Shown here piece by piece: positions 23,577-36,268 of a stretch of 64,000 bases of DNA. Source of the stretch: Liolophura sinensis. Lineage: Eukaryota; Mollusca; Polyplacophora; Chitonida; Chitonidae. The DNA lies in contig NC_088297.1 in the NCBI RefSeq assembly GCF_032854445.1, positions 24,067,127 to 24,131,126 on the forward strand, in the 5' to 3' direction. Positions within the stretch are counted from its first letter, which is position 1; every line of letters starts with the position of its first letter. The translations under genes and the position numbers were made by a program. A model generated the notes under the pieces. That model made no database searches. It was not told the DNA's origin and saw nothing but the letters and a program-made list of their open reading frames with translations.

Positions 23577-23843
23577 ATTTATTTATTTATTTGATTGGTG
23601 TTTTACGCCGTACTCAAGAATATTTCACTGATACGACGGCGGCCAGCATTATTGTGGGTGGGAACCGGGCACAGCCCGGGGGAAACCCACGACCATCCGC
23701 AGGTTGCTGCAACACCTTCCCACTTACGGCCGGAGAGGAAGCCAGCATGAGCTGGACTTGAACTCACAGCGACCGCATTGGTGAGAGGCTCCTGGGTCAT
23801 TACGCTGCGCTAGCGCGCTAATCTACTGAGCCACCGAGGCCCC
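23577..23843 (-). repeat. tRNA-derived SINE (family A), full length, with TSD
   Basis: A minus-strand copy: TTTATTTGATTGGTGTTTTA at the left, the tRNA-like head ending GAGCCACCGAGGCCCC at the right. It is flanked by a perfect 12-bp duplication AAAAGCCTGTTT (23565-23576 and 23844-23855), which proves target-primed insertion and fixes the element's limits. Confidence 0.95.
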
Positions 23844-23855
23844 AAAAGCCTGTTT

Positions 23856-24235
23856 GCATGTTAGTTATAGGGAGAAAATGAAGCAAACACCTGTAGAAAA
23901 GCAATAAAAGATCATTTATTCCATATCATATATCATTTTTTTTTATAGTTGTCTCAGACGGTTTAAGTTCAGGTCAGCCGCCCTTGATGAGTACAGTCGC
24001 AAACGTTTTCACACATTTTTTGTTATGAAAGAAATTCCACAAATATCAGTGATTTTCTAAGATCTTCTCGAGAGCATATTTTCCAAAAGTTTTCCGAACC
24101 TCTAAAATCCAGTAAAGCACACACTGTGTTTGAATGACCACATAAGGTAGTTTATCATAGTTGATTTTGCAATACATACCTGTTTTCAAAATGATGCCTG
24201 GGCTGTTTAAGAAAACAAAATGACTGAAGATCGTT
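23856..24235. other. Intergenic, nothing recognised
   Basis: AT-rich unique sequence. Confidence 0.4.
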
Positions 24236-24239
24236 TTGT

Positions 24240-25790
24240 TGACAATTTTGCGAGAGGTCTTGAATGGCGCTGACTATGTCACATGGTGTTGTGTACAATT
24301 TTATGGAGAGTCTGGAATGGCACTGACTATGTCACATCGAGTTTGTGTACAGCTTTGTGAGGGGTCTTGAATGGCACTGACTATGTCACATCGAGTTGTG
24401 TACAATTTTGTGAGGAGTCTGGAATGGCACTGACTATGTCACATCGAGTTTGTTGACAATTTTGCGAGAGGCCTTGAATGGCACTGACTATGTCACATGG
24501 TGTTGTGTACAATTTTTCGAAGAGTCTGGAATGGCACTGACTATGTCACATCGAGTTTGTGTACGGCTTTGTGAGGGGTCATGAATGGCACTGACTGTGT
24601 CACATCGAGTTGTGTACAATTTTGTGAGGAGTCTGGAATGGCACTGACTATGTCACATCGAGTTTGTGTACAATTTTGTGAGGGGTCTGGAATGGCACTG
24701 ACTATGTCACATCGAGTTTGTGTACAGTTTTGTCAGCAGTCTTAAATGACGCTGACTATGTCACATCGAGTTGTGTACAATTTTGTGAGGAGTCTGGAAT
24801 GGCACTGACTATGTCACATCGAGTTTGTGTACAGTTTTGTGAGAGGTCTGGAATGGCACTGACTATGTCACATGGTGTTGTGTACAATTTTGTGAGGGGT
24901 CATGAATGGCACTGACTATGTCACATCGTGTTGTATACAATTTTGCATGGCGCCTGGAATGACACTGGCTATGTCATATCGTATTGTATACAATTTTGTG
25001 AGGAGTCAGGAATGGCACTGACTATGTCACATTGAGTTTGTGTACAGTTTTGTGAGGGGTGTGGAATGGCACTGACTATGTTACATCGTGTTGTATACAG
25101 TTTTGCATGGCGCCTGGAATGACACTGGCTATGTCACATCGTGTTGTATACAATTGTGTGAGGGGTCTTGAATGGCACTGGCTATGTCACATCGAGTTTG
25201 TGTACAATTTTGTGAGGAGTCTGGAATGGCACTGACTATGTCACATCGTGTTGTATACAATTTTGCATGGCTCCTGGAATGACACTGGCTATGTCACGTC
25301 GTGTTGCGTACAATTTTGTGAGGGGTCTGGAATGACACTGACTATGTCACATCGAGTTTGTGTACGGCTTTGTGAGGGGTCTTGAATGGCACTGATTATG
25401 TAACATCCAGTTGTGTACAATTTTGTGAGGAGTCTGGAATGGCACTGACTATGTCACATCGAGTTTGTGTACAGTTTTGTGAGGGGTCTTGAATGGCACT
25501 GACTATGTCACATCGAGTTGTGTACAATTTTGTGAGGAGTCTGGAATGGCACTGACTATTTTATATCGAGTTTGTGTATACTTTTATGAGGGATCTGGAA
25601 TAGCACTAACTATGTCACATTGAGTTTGTGTACAATTTTGTGAGGGGTCTTGAATGGCACTGACTATGTCACATCGAGTTGTGTTCAGTTTTGTGACGGG
25701 TCTTGAATGACACTGGCTATGTCACATCGTGTTGTATTTAATTTTGTGAGGCGCCTTGATTGGCAATGGCTATGTAACATCGTGTCATGT
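24240..25790. repeat. ~54-bp minisatellite (~28 units)
   Basis: The unit is ATGGCACTGACTATGTCACA, TCGAGTTTGTGTACAATTTT, GTGAGGAGTCTGGA. Alternating variants (TCGAGTTG/TCGAGTTTG; TGCATGGCGCC) suggest two-unit steps of expansion. Confidence 0.9.
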
Positions 25791-25794
25791 ACAA

Positions 25795-26040
25795 TTTTAT
25801 TAGGTGTAGGGTTACAAACTTTAAGGACAGGCGGGCATTGTATTGGGTGTAGGGTTACAAACCTTACCGACTGGTGGGCTTTTGCTCTAGGAGTCAAGTG
25901 ACAAACCTTACCGACAATTACGTATTGTATTAGGTGTAGGGTTACAAATCTTATGGATAGGTGGGCATTCTGTTGGGTGTAGAGTTACAAACCTTACGGA
26001 CAGGTGGGCATTGTATTAGGTGTAGGGTTACAAAAGTTGC
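25795..26040. repeat. ~43-bp tandem repeat (~5 units)
   Basis: The unit is GTGTAGGGTTACAAACCTTA, CGGACAGGTGGGCATTGTAT, TAG. It directly follows the 54-bp array. Confidence 0.85.
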
Positions 26041-28080
26041 TGGCGTTTGGATATCTGTAAAGTCATATTACAGTTCACATTACTGCAAAGAAATTACCTC
26101 AAAGGAGGCAATGAAGCCTTCTTCTCGAACATAAGCTTATAGTGGAAGTTTAACATTATAAATTAGCAAAAATTGTTGTGAAAGGCATTCAAATATTTAA
26201 ATACTATGGCGGGCTTTAGTATCTGACAGTATCTAGGATCTCTGATATCATCATTTTTTTGTCCTGATGTTCACCAGAAGGAAGGAATTTTGGGGAACAT
26301 TATTTCAGTAATTTTTTACTCATGGGTAAAAAGAGTTATTCCAACATTGAGTGTCGTAATTAGAGTTGAAAGAACTTCCTGTGACGTCAAAGTTCCCAAA
26401 CTCAGATAATATGGCTCATAACGCCCAATTTAGAATTCAAATGTTTGAGCTCGTTTAACTTTTTTCACAAAAATAAACGAAAGCGTTTTTATACATGGTT
26501 TTAAGTGCTCTATTTAGTGATACGTACCTCGATTTCTAGAGGTTTATTTCTTTACGTTTCTAAAAAACTTACAATGCTACTTGGAAATCGTTCCGGCTGA
26601 TCCAGGATCTGTCCAATTATAGAGCAGGAGAAGGACCCAGAACATGAATAACGTTGAGAATTGACAACGCGGTATACCAAATCTGTACCCATAAGCAGAA
26701 ATGTCATTCAATATTGTTACTTTTCTGATGCCTTGAAGATCATCAAACTAAATGGCTACATATAAACTATATTTGTGGCCACATATAAACTATATTTGTG
26801 GCCACATATAAACTATATTTGTGGCCACATATAAACTGTATTTGTGGCCACATAAAACTATATTTGTGGCCACATATAAACTATATTTGTGCCCAGATAT
26901 AAACTTCATTTGATTGGCAAAGTCATTGCCAGGTGACTTTCAACTAACACAGAGCATCTGCGACAGTTTCCATATCAAGATGAAAACAAGATCATAAAAA
27001 ATGGCCACATAGAAACAAAATTTGATTGTCAGGAACAATGTCTGGTGCTTGTCAACTAACGCAGAAGAGGTGGACGAGATTTCAAAGATAGCTGAAAACA
27101 AATGAAATACCTGAAACGGTCTGAAAGTTTGTCTACGTTGTGTGTGAGAGTGTATCAGTCTGAAATTTTACCTGGATGTTCCAGCAAAGCGGTAATATGT
27201 ATCAAACCCAAAAACTTTTGTTAAATGCACCCTGTGATTGTGATATCAAGATAAATGTTGCTCCAATCTTGACATTTTATACACATCTGGAGAGAGAAAG
27301 TCAAAAAGAATCGTTCTGTTGTGGTTTTGTGTCGACATCTGTTGGACCGAGGCATCATTATATTACCGTCTGTTGGCTAAAAATATACGCATAAAGTTAT
27401 TTTGACAAATTTAAAATCCGTATTTCTGCCACAGTCTGTCAAGCCTCCAGCATAGCACAGTGAACTAAAGACGTCACAATGGAGAATGTGTAGCATCTCG
27501 AGGAAGAGTTCGAATTTTTATGGTTCTTTTTTTGTCGTTGGAAACATACTTTTGTGTGAGTAAAGATGTCAAGTAATGGTATACTTAACATGTTGCAACG
27601 ATAGCGAAATTATACCTGAATCCTGCTTGAGAGCACAGTGGTCGCCATTCATTAAAATTAACGTGTCATGAGAAGTGGAATTATAAGGCTGAGTATTACA
27701 TTTGTTATATTTACTTGACCGCTGCCTAACTGAGTGATCAAGAATTTTTCACAACGTTTTACTTCTGGTGCAATGATTTTCCCCACTCTACAGTGTGTGA
27801 CTGTAGCAGGCTACAACTTTTCGATTTCATGACCTATACATCGCTTCCACCTATCTTTGGAGCTTTATAACTCGTTTACTTCTTCCTTATACAACAGGAA
27901 AGGAAGAGTAAAACAGAAATGAAAAAGAAGTGGTCTTTCGGGTGTGTCAGCAGCTGTCACTCACAGCTATAGTCAGTTTCGCTTGAGGTTCACAGTTTCT
28001 TGCACGGGGGCCGTTTCTCCGCCTCACCATACCAGGTCTTTTCACTGTCTGCGGTTATTCAACATCTGAAACCTAATTAA
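26041..28080. other. Intergenic with a 23-bp tandem repeat
   Basis: At 26755-26890 GGCCACATATAAACTATATT+TGT is repeated about six times. Two diverged copies of a ~110-bp segment (26905-26985 and 27000-27075, both with TTTGATTG and TCAACTAAC) follow. Otherwise nothing is recognised. Confidence 0.6.
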
Positions 28081-28109
28081 ATTTTGCACAGTTCTGCAAT
28101 TTTGGAGTA

Positions 28110-28690
28110 TACTTGGACTGTAATTGCCACCTCATGTCGGACTGTGATTGCCACCTCATGTCGGACTGTGATTGCCACCTTATGTCGGACTGTGATTACC
28201 ACCTCAAGCTGGACTGTGACTGCCACCTCGTGTCGGACTGTGATCGCCACCTCATGTCGGACTGTGATTACCATCTCATGTCGGACTGTGATTACTACAT
28301 CATGTCGGACTGTGATTGCCACCTCATGCCGGACTGTAATTGCCACCTCATTTCCGACTGTGATTGCCACCTTATGTCGGACTGTGATTGCCACATCATT
28401 TCCGACCGTGATTGCCACCTCAAGTCGGACTGTAACTGCCACCTCATGTCGGACTGTGATTGCCACCGCATGTTGGACTGTGATTACCACCTCATGTCGG
28501 ATGTGATTGCCACATCATGTCGGACTGTAATTGCCACCTGATGCCGGACTGTGATTGCCACATCATGTCGGACTGTAACTGCCACATCATGTCGGACTGT
28601 GATTACCACCTCATGGCGGACTGTGATTGCCACCTCATGGCGGACTGTGATCGCCACTTCATGCCGGACTGTGATTGCCACCTCATGTCC
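28110..28690. repeat. 24-bp minisatellite (~24 units) open in several frames
   Basis: The unit is GGACTGTGATTGCCACCTCA+TGTC. As 24 is a multiple of three, long frames stay open: + strand SDCDCHLM and TVIATSCR repeats, - strand VAITVRHE repeats. There are no flanking splice sites, signal peptide or conserved domain, and the frames on both strands are equally open, so it is best read as a noncoding minisatellite. Confidence 0.85.
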
Positions 28691-29355
28691 TGGTTGTGGT
28701 GTTATCCCATGCCAAATCTGTCGACGGCTCACTCATTCTGGCGCCTTCGGCTAAGGCTTAAAGTCGGATAGTTTATCAAATGTACAGTGAAAGGCATTTG
28801 GGATTTTTCCCACATGGGACTTTTTACCTATACGTTTGACAGAATTTAACAATTCCTATAAAGTGTAATTTGCAATTGTGCATTATTCGATGTTTACAAT
28901 ATATCATCAGTGACCAACACATCCAACATGATCCATACAGTACAGAGGAGAGCTCAAATAATTTATTTCATTTTATTCTGTTTAGAAAGCTTTTAAAAAT
29001 AATTCATGTGTCCAGTAAAAAAGTGTTTTGGTTTTGCACTAAATTCTATTTAACGTTTTATGTGCATATTATTATTGTAAACGTATTAATAAGCCAAGTT
29101 TAAGGTAACTTTGGAAATAAACAAGCCCAAAGAAAAAAAAAAACACCCCTCCACCCCCCAAAATATGTCAATTTATCCAAATTTATAGGCTGTGCTATCG
29201 ACCTGTAAAGAGCTCTTCTTACCATGACGAATAGAACTCATTATCAATATTTTGTCATCTGGCGTTTAAAATAGAGAAATAAAATCACAAATTATTATGG
29301 GCCGTTCTTGGATCAATGTTCTAAAATGCTTCCTTCCATATCGATCAAGGGCCTT
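28691..29355. other. Intergenic, nothing recognised
   Basis: AT-rich unique sequence. Confidence 0.4.
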
Positions 29356-29359
29356 AAAT

Positions 29360-29572
29360 GCTTGACAATCGCCAACGTGTCAAGACAATCGCCAACGTGT
29401 CATGACAATCGTCAGCGCATCATGATAATCGTCAAAGAATAATGACAATCGTCCACGCATAATGGCAATCGGCAACGAGCCATGACATTCGTCAACGCGT
29501 CATGACAATCGTCAACGTGTCATGGCAATCGTCAACGCGTCATGACAATGGTCAACGTGTCATGACACGTCA
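29360..29572. repeat. 20-bp minisatellite (~10 units)
   Basis: The unit is CATGACAATCGTCAACGCGT, with variants. Confidence 0.9.
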
Positions 29573-30356
29573 CCTCTTTTTCTTTGTTTATTTATATGCG
29601 TACGATTTTACAAATGCATTTGTTAGAAATCTCGACAGGAAATAAAATATCCCCCTGTGTTTGTTTCAATAGTTCCGCATTGTGGTCTGAGGCGCTAACG
29701 CCTCCTTAATTGTGCCATCCTGTACGATTGGCAGACTGGATCACAGAAAGCAAAATAGAATCAACTAACATTGATTTTACACAGTAAGACAATGTGTACA
29801 TTTTATCACGGATTCTTCTTCAATCTGATTTTCTTCAAGTTTTTTGTGAAGTGTGATAACTTTTTTGTCACAAAAACTGAACACACTATCTTAATGCCGC
29901 TGCGTTGGTAACTGCTGTGCGATATTATCATAAACCAGCCTCCACAGAGAAAAAATTTGAGAGCTTTACTGACGTTGATTACCACCACCACCACACCCCC
30001 CCCCCCCGCCCCACCTCCCAGCCACCAGCATTGTCATGATTTACCTTCATTCAACTTACCAGTTTAGCTAGACTGTATGAAGACACAACTGTCATTACAT
30101 CTTTATCGTTTTTCACCAGGTGTTCTCACGCACGGTTCGATACACGGTTCCGCTGTTCAGTTTAAATCAGGTCAGTTTCCGGTCTGTTCATGCTTAGAAC
30201 GAAGCTGACCATTTCGAACTTTCCTCATGGTAATGAGAGGAAATATCACAGGTCCGATCTAATATATGTTATATATTATCTTATCTTTTTTCTTTTCCGT
30301 TTTTCAAGGCCATTTTTTATTCATTTTTTTTATTTAGTAAATTTTTGTTTATATTA
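29573..30356. other. Intergenic with a short poly-C tract
   Basis: A CCACCACCACC and C-run lies at about 29981-30015. Otherwise AT-rich, with nothing recognised. Confidence 0.4.
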
Positions 30357-30560
30357 GGTCGCACTCTGTCCAAATGGTTAGAGCGGCCGCCTCGAAGTCT
30401 GGAGACCAGGAATTGGACCCGGGTCGACCCATACCAAACTACTATAAAAATTATACACGTTGATGCCTCGCTTGGTGCTCAGCATCGAGAGATTAGAGCA
30501 AGGGACCTGTTCCTTTGGTTGGTCTGGTTGTCAGACTGAAACCCAAACATCTTGGCCACT
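30357..30560 (+). repeat. tRNA-derived SINE (family B-like), partial
   Basis: GTCCAAATGGTTAGAGCGGC is an A-box-like tRNA head. Downstream, GAGATTAGAGCAAGGGACCT and GGTTGTCAGACTG are diverged counterparts of the body of the element at 13641. The 3' end is missing. Confidence 0.6.
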
Positions 30561-31085
30561 TAGCCACCACCCGTCTCCTACCGTAATTGTGATATTATGG
30601 AAAACAATGTCGGACAAAAACATAACCCACACGGAGAGGAGGACCTGACTGCAATACAGATCAGCGCTCATAAAATATTGCAAGGATGCTATAATCTTTT
30701 AACGGATATGGGCCAAGTAATGCTGGCAGATATCAAGATCAGTTTTACAACCTGATGTTGAGAAAAAGATATAAGCAATAAAAGTCACTTTGTGTACATA
30801 AAAGTACGAGTGAGACGGCTCTGAGTGGGTTGTCTTTATATAAGGTCGGCAGACGCGAGATAAACGACATATTGATCGTGCGCTTTAAAACAGTTTTAGA
30901 GAATCCCGTCGATAATTGGACAGCTGTGTTGTATAATGTCAGTGAGAGACGCAACCTTTTCTGCATGTGTCACTTGCTACTCAGTGCAGGCTTGCAGAGT
31001 GCTTTCTCATGTCATCACTAACCTTTTCTGCAGGTGTCACCTGCGAATCAGTGCAGGCCTGCACAATGCTTTGCCATGTTATCAC
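30561..31085. other. Intergenic with a short duplication
   Basis: Two ~60-bp copies of a CTTTTCTGCAGGTGTCACCT-type segment lie at about 30955-31075. Nothing else is recognised. Confidence 0.4.
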
Positions 31086-31089
31086 CATT

Positions 31090-32375
31090 AATGCATCCCT
31101 CTGTCAGTCCTCTAACACCATTGGTAACCGTCTGTATTGCTCCACTCTAGCGGCCTCCTGACACCGATGACAGCGGTCTATTTTGCTTTGCATTATCAGC
31201 CTCTGACACCGTCTATTATACTTCGCTCTAGAAGCCATCTGGCACCAAAGGCAAAGGTCTATTTTGCTTAACTGTAGCTGACACCAATGGTAACCGTCTG
31301 TTTTGCTTCACTCCATTACCCTCCTGACATCAATGGTAACCGTCTGTTGTACTTCGCTGTAGCAGCCTCCCGTCTATTTTGCCTCGCGGTTACTGACACC
31401 AATGGTAACCGTCTGTTACACTTCGCTCTAGCAGCCTTCTGATACCAATGGTAGCCGTCTGCTATACTTTGCTCTAGCAGCCATTTGGCACCAAAGGCAA
31501 CGGTCTATTTTGCATGGCTGTAGCTAACACCAATGATAACCGCCTGTTACACTTCGGTCTAGCAGCCTTCTAGCACCAATGGTAACCGTCTGCTATACTT
31601 TGCACTAGCAGTCATTTGGCACCAAAGGCAACTTTCTATTTCGCTGAGCTGTAGCTGACACCAATGGTAACCGCCTGTTTTGCTTCACACTTTTAGCCTC
31701 CTGACACCATTGGTAACCACCTGTTACACTACGCTCTAGCAGCCTTCTGGTAGCAATGGTAACCGTATATTTTGCTTACCTGTAGCTGACACCAATGGTA
31801 ACCGCCTGTTTTGCTTCACTCTTTTAGCCTCCTGACACCATTGGTAGCCGCCTGTTACACTTCGCTCTAGCAGCCTTCTGGCACCAATGGTAACCATCTG
31901 TTTTGCTTCACTCTATTAGCCTCCTGACACCAATGGTAACCGTCTTTTTACTTCGCTCTAGCAGCCATCTGAAACCAATGGCAACCGTGTATTTGCTTTA
32001 AACTCTCAGCCTTATAACACGCAAGATAACCGTTTATTTTGCGTCCCTCTAACATCCTCCTGGCACCAATGGCGACCGTCTGGTTTACGTCGCTGTACCT
32101 GACACCAATGGCGACCGTCTGGTTTACGTCCCTGCAGCTGACACCAATGGCGACCGTCTGGTTCACTTCGCTCAAGCAAACTTCTGACACCAATGATAAA
32201 TGTCTATTTTGCTTTGCTATAGCTGACATCAGCATTCTGACACAAATGACGACCGTCTATTTTGCTTCGCACCCTCAGCCTTCACACACCAATAATATCT
32301 GTCTATTTTGCTTCGCTCTAGCAGCCTCCTGACACCAATGGTAACCATCTGTTTTGCTTCGCTCTATCAGCATTC
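31090..32375. repeat. ~40-46-bp irregular minisatellite (~28 units)
   Basis: Units contain TGACACCAATGGTAACCGTC then TGTTTTGCTTCGCTCTAGCAGCC. Alternation of longer (CTCTAGCAGCC) and shorter (CTGTAGC) unit types gives a mixed two-unit periodicity. Confidence 0.85.
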
Positions 32376-34205
32376 TGAGAAGCTAATGAGAATCTATTTT
32401 TTCAAATGTCAGCATTTTGACTGGTTGGTTAACTCAGGGGAAGTACTTACCCCACTTTAGCAGAAAAATGTCTTTATTCACTTTTTTTGATGGAACCTCG
32501 TTACATTTTGTGCGAAATTTCCACCTTCGAAGTCGATCTCTTCTTCTATTAAGGCACCTCGTTACACTTGGTGCAACATTTCACATCTTCGAAGTCGATT
32601 TCTTCTTGCACTAAAGCACCTGGTTAAATGAATGATCAATGCCAAAAGACAGGCTGGTTAAAATTTGACCGATCGACAAATCATGCAATTACCCAATAAT
32701 CCTACACTGCTCGACAAGAAAAACAACGAAACATGTCAGAAAAATATGTATCCCAACATATAGTAACTTTTATCATCGACTGAAAAGAACATACATACAG
32801 TGTGTGTAGATTTTGTTACAGAATCTACACATACATACAGTGTGTGTAGATTCTGTTACAGAATCTAGAATTATCCTCATTTAGTTTACCATATTATTTT
32901 TTACAGTTGCTTGTGTAGATTGTGTGCAATGGTAAGATTGATCCATTTGTTTGCTCTTCATGATAGCTGTCATTCTGAGTCTGTTCAGTAAATTGGCTCA
33001 TTATATAACGTTATTGATTTTCAGTTTGATTTTAACCGGTGGTAAATCTTGTATTCCCATGGCAGTAATCGCTCTACACAGCTGGTTTGTCTGAAAAACT
33101 CTCATCTAAAATACAACTCATTAAATGTACAGGTGTTCACTCAATACTCGCGCTCTGCGCAAATATAATAGTACATTTCTGTAACGGACATGGGAAAACG
33201 ACATTTGTTCGGTTGTTGTAAAGACAAATATTAAAGGAATCAATTCAATGGGCTACTTCAGTGTCAAGACCTGTGTGTCTTGAAAGCGGGGTAAAATGAT
33301 AATGGTCAGGACATTGTAAATTGTTTTCATAAATTGTCAAAAAATACATTGTATTAAAACAGCTTTTGCTGAGTTCAGAGGATACTACAGAATCAAAAGT
33401 TTTCTGTCATTTCCAATTTTGCCCGGTGTGACGTCATTCAAGAACACTTGACGACATCTATCGCTGACATATAGCGTCAAATGTCGTCGTTCTTTCAAAC
33501 GCGCATGACGTCATTCGAGGATACATGCATTATTCGACGTCTCATCTTCCTGATTCATCGTCACATAAGGAATATTACCACGCCACATCAGAAAATTTTT
33601 TTACGGAAACTATACGAAGATTTTGTTTTTCAGGACTCAAAACCAAATGAGGTTAAATAGTGATATTGATCGTAACTATTTTTGACCTGCGCTGTGTAAC
33701 TCTGTTCCGTAGCGTATCCCTTGTATCATTTTCCTATTTTCGCCTGGTTTCTCTCAGGACTGAAGCGGCACTTTAAGCTCATGTAACACACTCAGCAGCG
33801 TAATAACTGGACAATTTTTCTTGGTATACAGAAGTTATATAACCTACTTTTACTCACCGATAACGACTGATGAGGTTTATAACTCTTTACAGTGCTGGAA
33901 ACTGCGATACTGCAAACTGCAGAATTGATGTGATTTATGTAAAAGTCAGATGATGCAATACTCAAGAATTTTCACACCGCCATATTCGAATGAATGAATG
34001 ATTATGGCTTAACGCCACATCGGCAATATTTCAGCCATATCGTGGCGAGGCCACTATGTTGAAAATAGCTTTAATCATGAATTATATCAATACGTAGTTG
34101 ACAGGCCAGGAATAACTTATAAGACACACTCACTCCAATTTAGTCAGTTTAAACCTGGACCATTTGGTTCTATACGATATGATTAGGTCATTGCTATTTA
34201 CTCTG
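32376..34205. other. Intergenic with small duplications and inverted repeats
   Basis: 32495-32615 has two copies of a ~52-bp segment with CACCTCGTTACACTTGGTGC. 32790-32868 has a ~44-bp duplication containing a hairpin-forming AGATTCTGTTACAGAATCT. 33425-33520 is an inverted repeat with two TGACGTCA sites. 33985-34055 is a fragment with GGCTTAACGCCACATCGGCA, which looks like the end of a dispersed repeat. Confidence 0.5.
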
Positions 34206-34212
34206 GTTCATT

Positions 34213-34795
34213 TCACAAGGATGAGCACAAAACATAAAAGTCCAGGGACATCAAGGGAAGAAGGGGCAAGTATTTCAGCACAAAACATAAAAGTCCAGGG
34301 ACATCATGGAAGTTGGGGGGGGGGGGGGGGGTTAATTATTTCAGCACAAAGGCCAAAAGTCCAAGGACATTACGGGAAGAGAAGAGCAATTATCAGCACA
34401 AAAAGCAAAATACCAGAGAGATGAAGGGAAGAGGGAGACAAGTATTTCAGCACAAGAAGCAAAACGCCAAAGACATCAAGGTAAGTGGGGGGCGGGGGTA
34501 TTTCAGCACAAGAGGCAAAAGTCCAGGAACAACATGGGAGGAGCAGGCAAGTATCTCAGAACAAAAGACAAAAGTGCAGGGAAATCTGGGGAGAAGTCTC
34601 CAAGTATTCAAGCACAAGAAAAAGCAAAAGTTCAAGGGCGGAGGGGGTCGGGTATCAAAGCACAAAGCTTAGGGACATCTTGGGAAGAGGGTCAAGTATC
34701 CCAACACCAAAATGCTAAATCCCAGGCACATCTAAGATGGAGGCGGTCGAGTATCCCAGAACAAAAGCCCAGGGACAAATGTGGAAGAGGTGTCT
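34213..34795. repeat. ~55-bp minisatellite (~10 units)
   Basis: Units contain AGCACAAAACATAAAAGTCC, AGGGACATCAAGGGAAGAGG and a G-rich end (a run of Gs at 34314-34330). The array is strongly purine-rich on the + strand. Confidence 0.8.
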
Positions 34796-35017
34796 AGTAT
34801 CACAAAAGGCCAGCATGGTCTAGAGAGGATCTCAGTACAAAAGACAATAGTCTATAATGTGCAAAACTCTTGGCTTAGAACCGTAACGATGATAACAGTC
34901 AATATCAAGTCCATGTCAATGTACACAAGTGGATATGTTCGAAAAACCAAATTTATACTTTAGGTAACTTTTTTGGTCCAACTACTGATTTAAAATTATG
35001 CTTATTGAATAATTATT

Positions 35018-35564
35018 CATTATGGAATGTCAAACAGTTATCACGTACTTAATCGGGAGTAGGCAGGGGACACAAATAATCATTAAACAAGCCAGAAACG
35101 GTGACCTTGCGACAAAATTGTTCATCATGGAGAGTCAAACAGTTATCACGTACTTAATCGGGAGTAGGCAGGGGACACAAATAATCATCAAACAAGCCAG
35201 AAACTGTGACCTTGCGACACAATTGTTCATTATGGGAAGTCAAACAGTTATTACGTACTTAATCAGGAGTAGGCAGGGGACACAAATAATCATTAAAGAA
35301 GCCAGAAACTGTGACCTTGCGACACAATTGTTCATTATGGGAAGTCAAACAGTTATCACGTACTTAATCGGGAGCAGGGAGAGGACACAAATAATCATTA
35401 AACAAACCAGAAACTACGACGTCATGACAAAATTGTTCATTATGGAGAGTCAAACAGTTATCACGTACTTAATCGGGAGTAGGCAGGAGACACAAATAAT
35501 CATTAAACAAGCGAGAAACTGTGACCTTGCGACAAAAGTGTTCATTAATTTCATGAAATACTGA
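35018..35564 (+). repeat. 105-bp tandem repeat (5 units) forming a 180-residue open frame
   Basis: Five 105-bp units, without indels, read as five 35-residue repeats: ME(S/C)QTVITYLIGSRQGTQ, IIIKQARNCDLATKLFI. The frame runs 35022-35564. Each unit has its own Met. No signal peptide, no known domain and no promoter or splice evidence is seen. It is either a noncoding minisatellite with a length divisible by three or a small repeat protein; I favour the first. Confidence 0.6.
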
Positions 35565-36128
35565 CCTGACTGAGTCTGTGATGCAGCTGGATCCTTCTAG
35601 TGCAAATATTACTTTAGGTGGGAATTAGCTCATAAAATGAAATACTGTCTGGAGTGTTTTTGTACTAAAATTGAAGTGTTACAAGTCTTTACAAGTGTTG
35701 TATGAGACCCCGATGGTCTTGTTCATTCCTCCGGCTATAATATTAATTTATTTATAATACTGGTGAGAAATAAATAAATAAATATCACTAACAGATATCT
35801 TAAATAAGATTCTTGAGAGATTGGGAGTCAGACAATAATGAAATACATAGTCAATATCTATAAATTGACAAACAATATTTTCGTACTGCCACCAAATGTT
35901 TCTCGTCCCAAATGGTACATGAAAATCCTTACATTTGACCACTTGACCACAGATCGCACCTGAAGGATAATTACCCCTAATCTAATGCCACACACCTGGG
36001 AATTTCGCTGGGAGTCCCGGGCAGTTTACCACCACCCCATCACACCCATGCCCCGCCCACTGGACTGACGCCTACAGTCCACAGCCTGTATCACTGCGCG
36101 TTACACTCGTGCTCAGTCCAGTCTACTT
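35565..36128. other. Upstream region of gene 2
   Basis: AT-rich to about 35940, then more GC-rich (CCCGCCCACTGGACTG around 36055) just before the TATA box, as expected for a proximal promoter. Confidence 0.45.
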
Positions 36129-36160
36129 TATATAAACAGCCGTGAGCTATAGTATATCAG
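36129..36160 (+). promoter_or_regulatory. TATA box and initiator of gene 2
   Basis: TATATAAA is at 36129-36136. An initiator-like TCAGACT has its A at 36159, 30 bp from the TATA start, the standard spacing. The predicted 5' UTR of about 40 nt leads to the ATG at 36199. Confidence 0.6.
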
Positions 36161-36198
36161 ACTGTTGATGTACATCTTCGTTGTGAGAATCTCAAAAC

Positions 36199-36268
36199 AT
36201 GGACTCGTCAATGTTACTTTGTTCATATCTGCTCGGTTCCCTTCTCTGCTTCGCCTTGGTAGCTTGTG
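36199..36268 (+). CDS. Gene 2 exon 1: signal peptide
   Basis: 23 codons plus one base, with donor GTAAGT. Short polar start, hydrophobic core, small residues (ALVAC) at the end: a typical secretion signal. The ATG is the first after the predicted start site. Confidence 0.7.

Noticed and set aside
28110-28690. A CRISPR array
   Set aside because: Units are contiguous 24-bp tandem copies without spacers, in animal DNA; the same applies to the other arrays.
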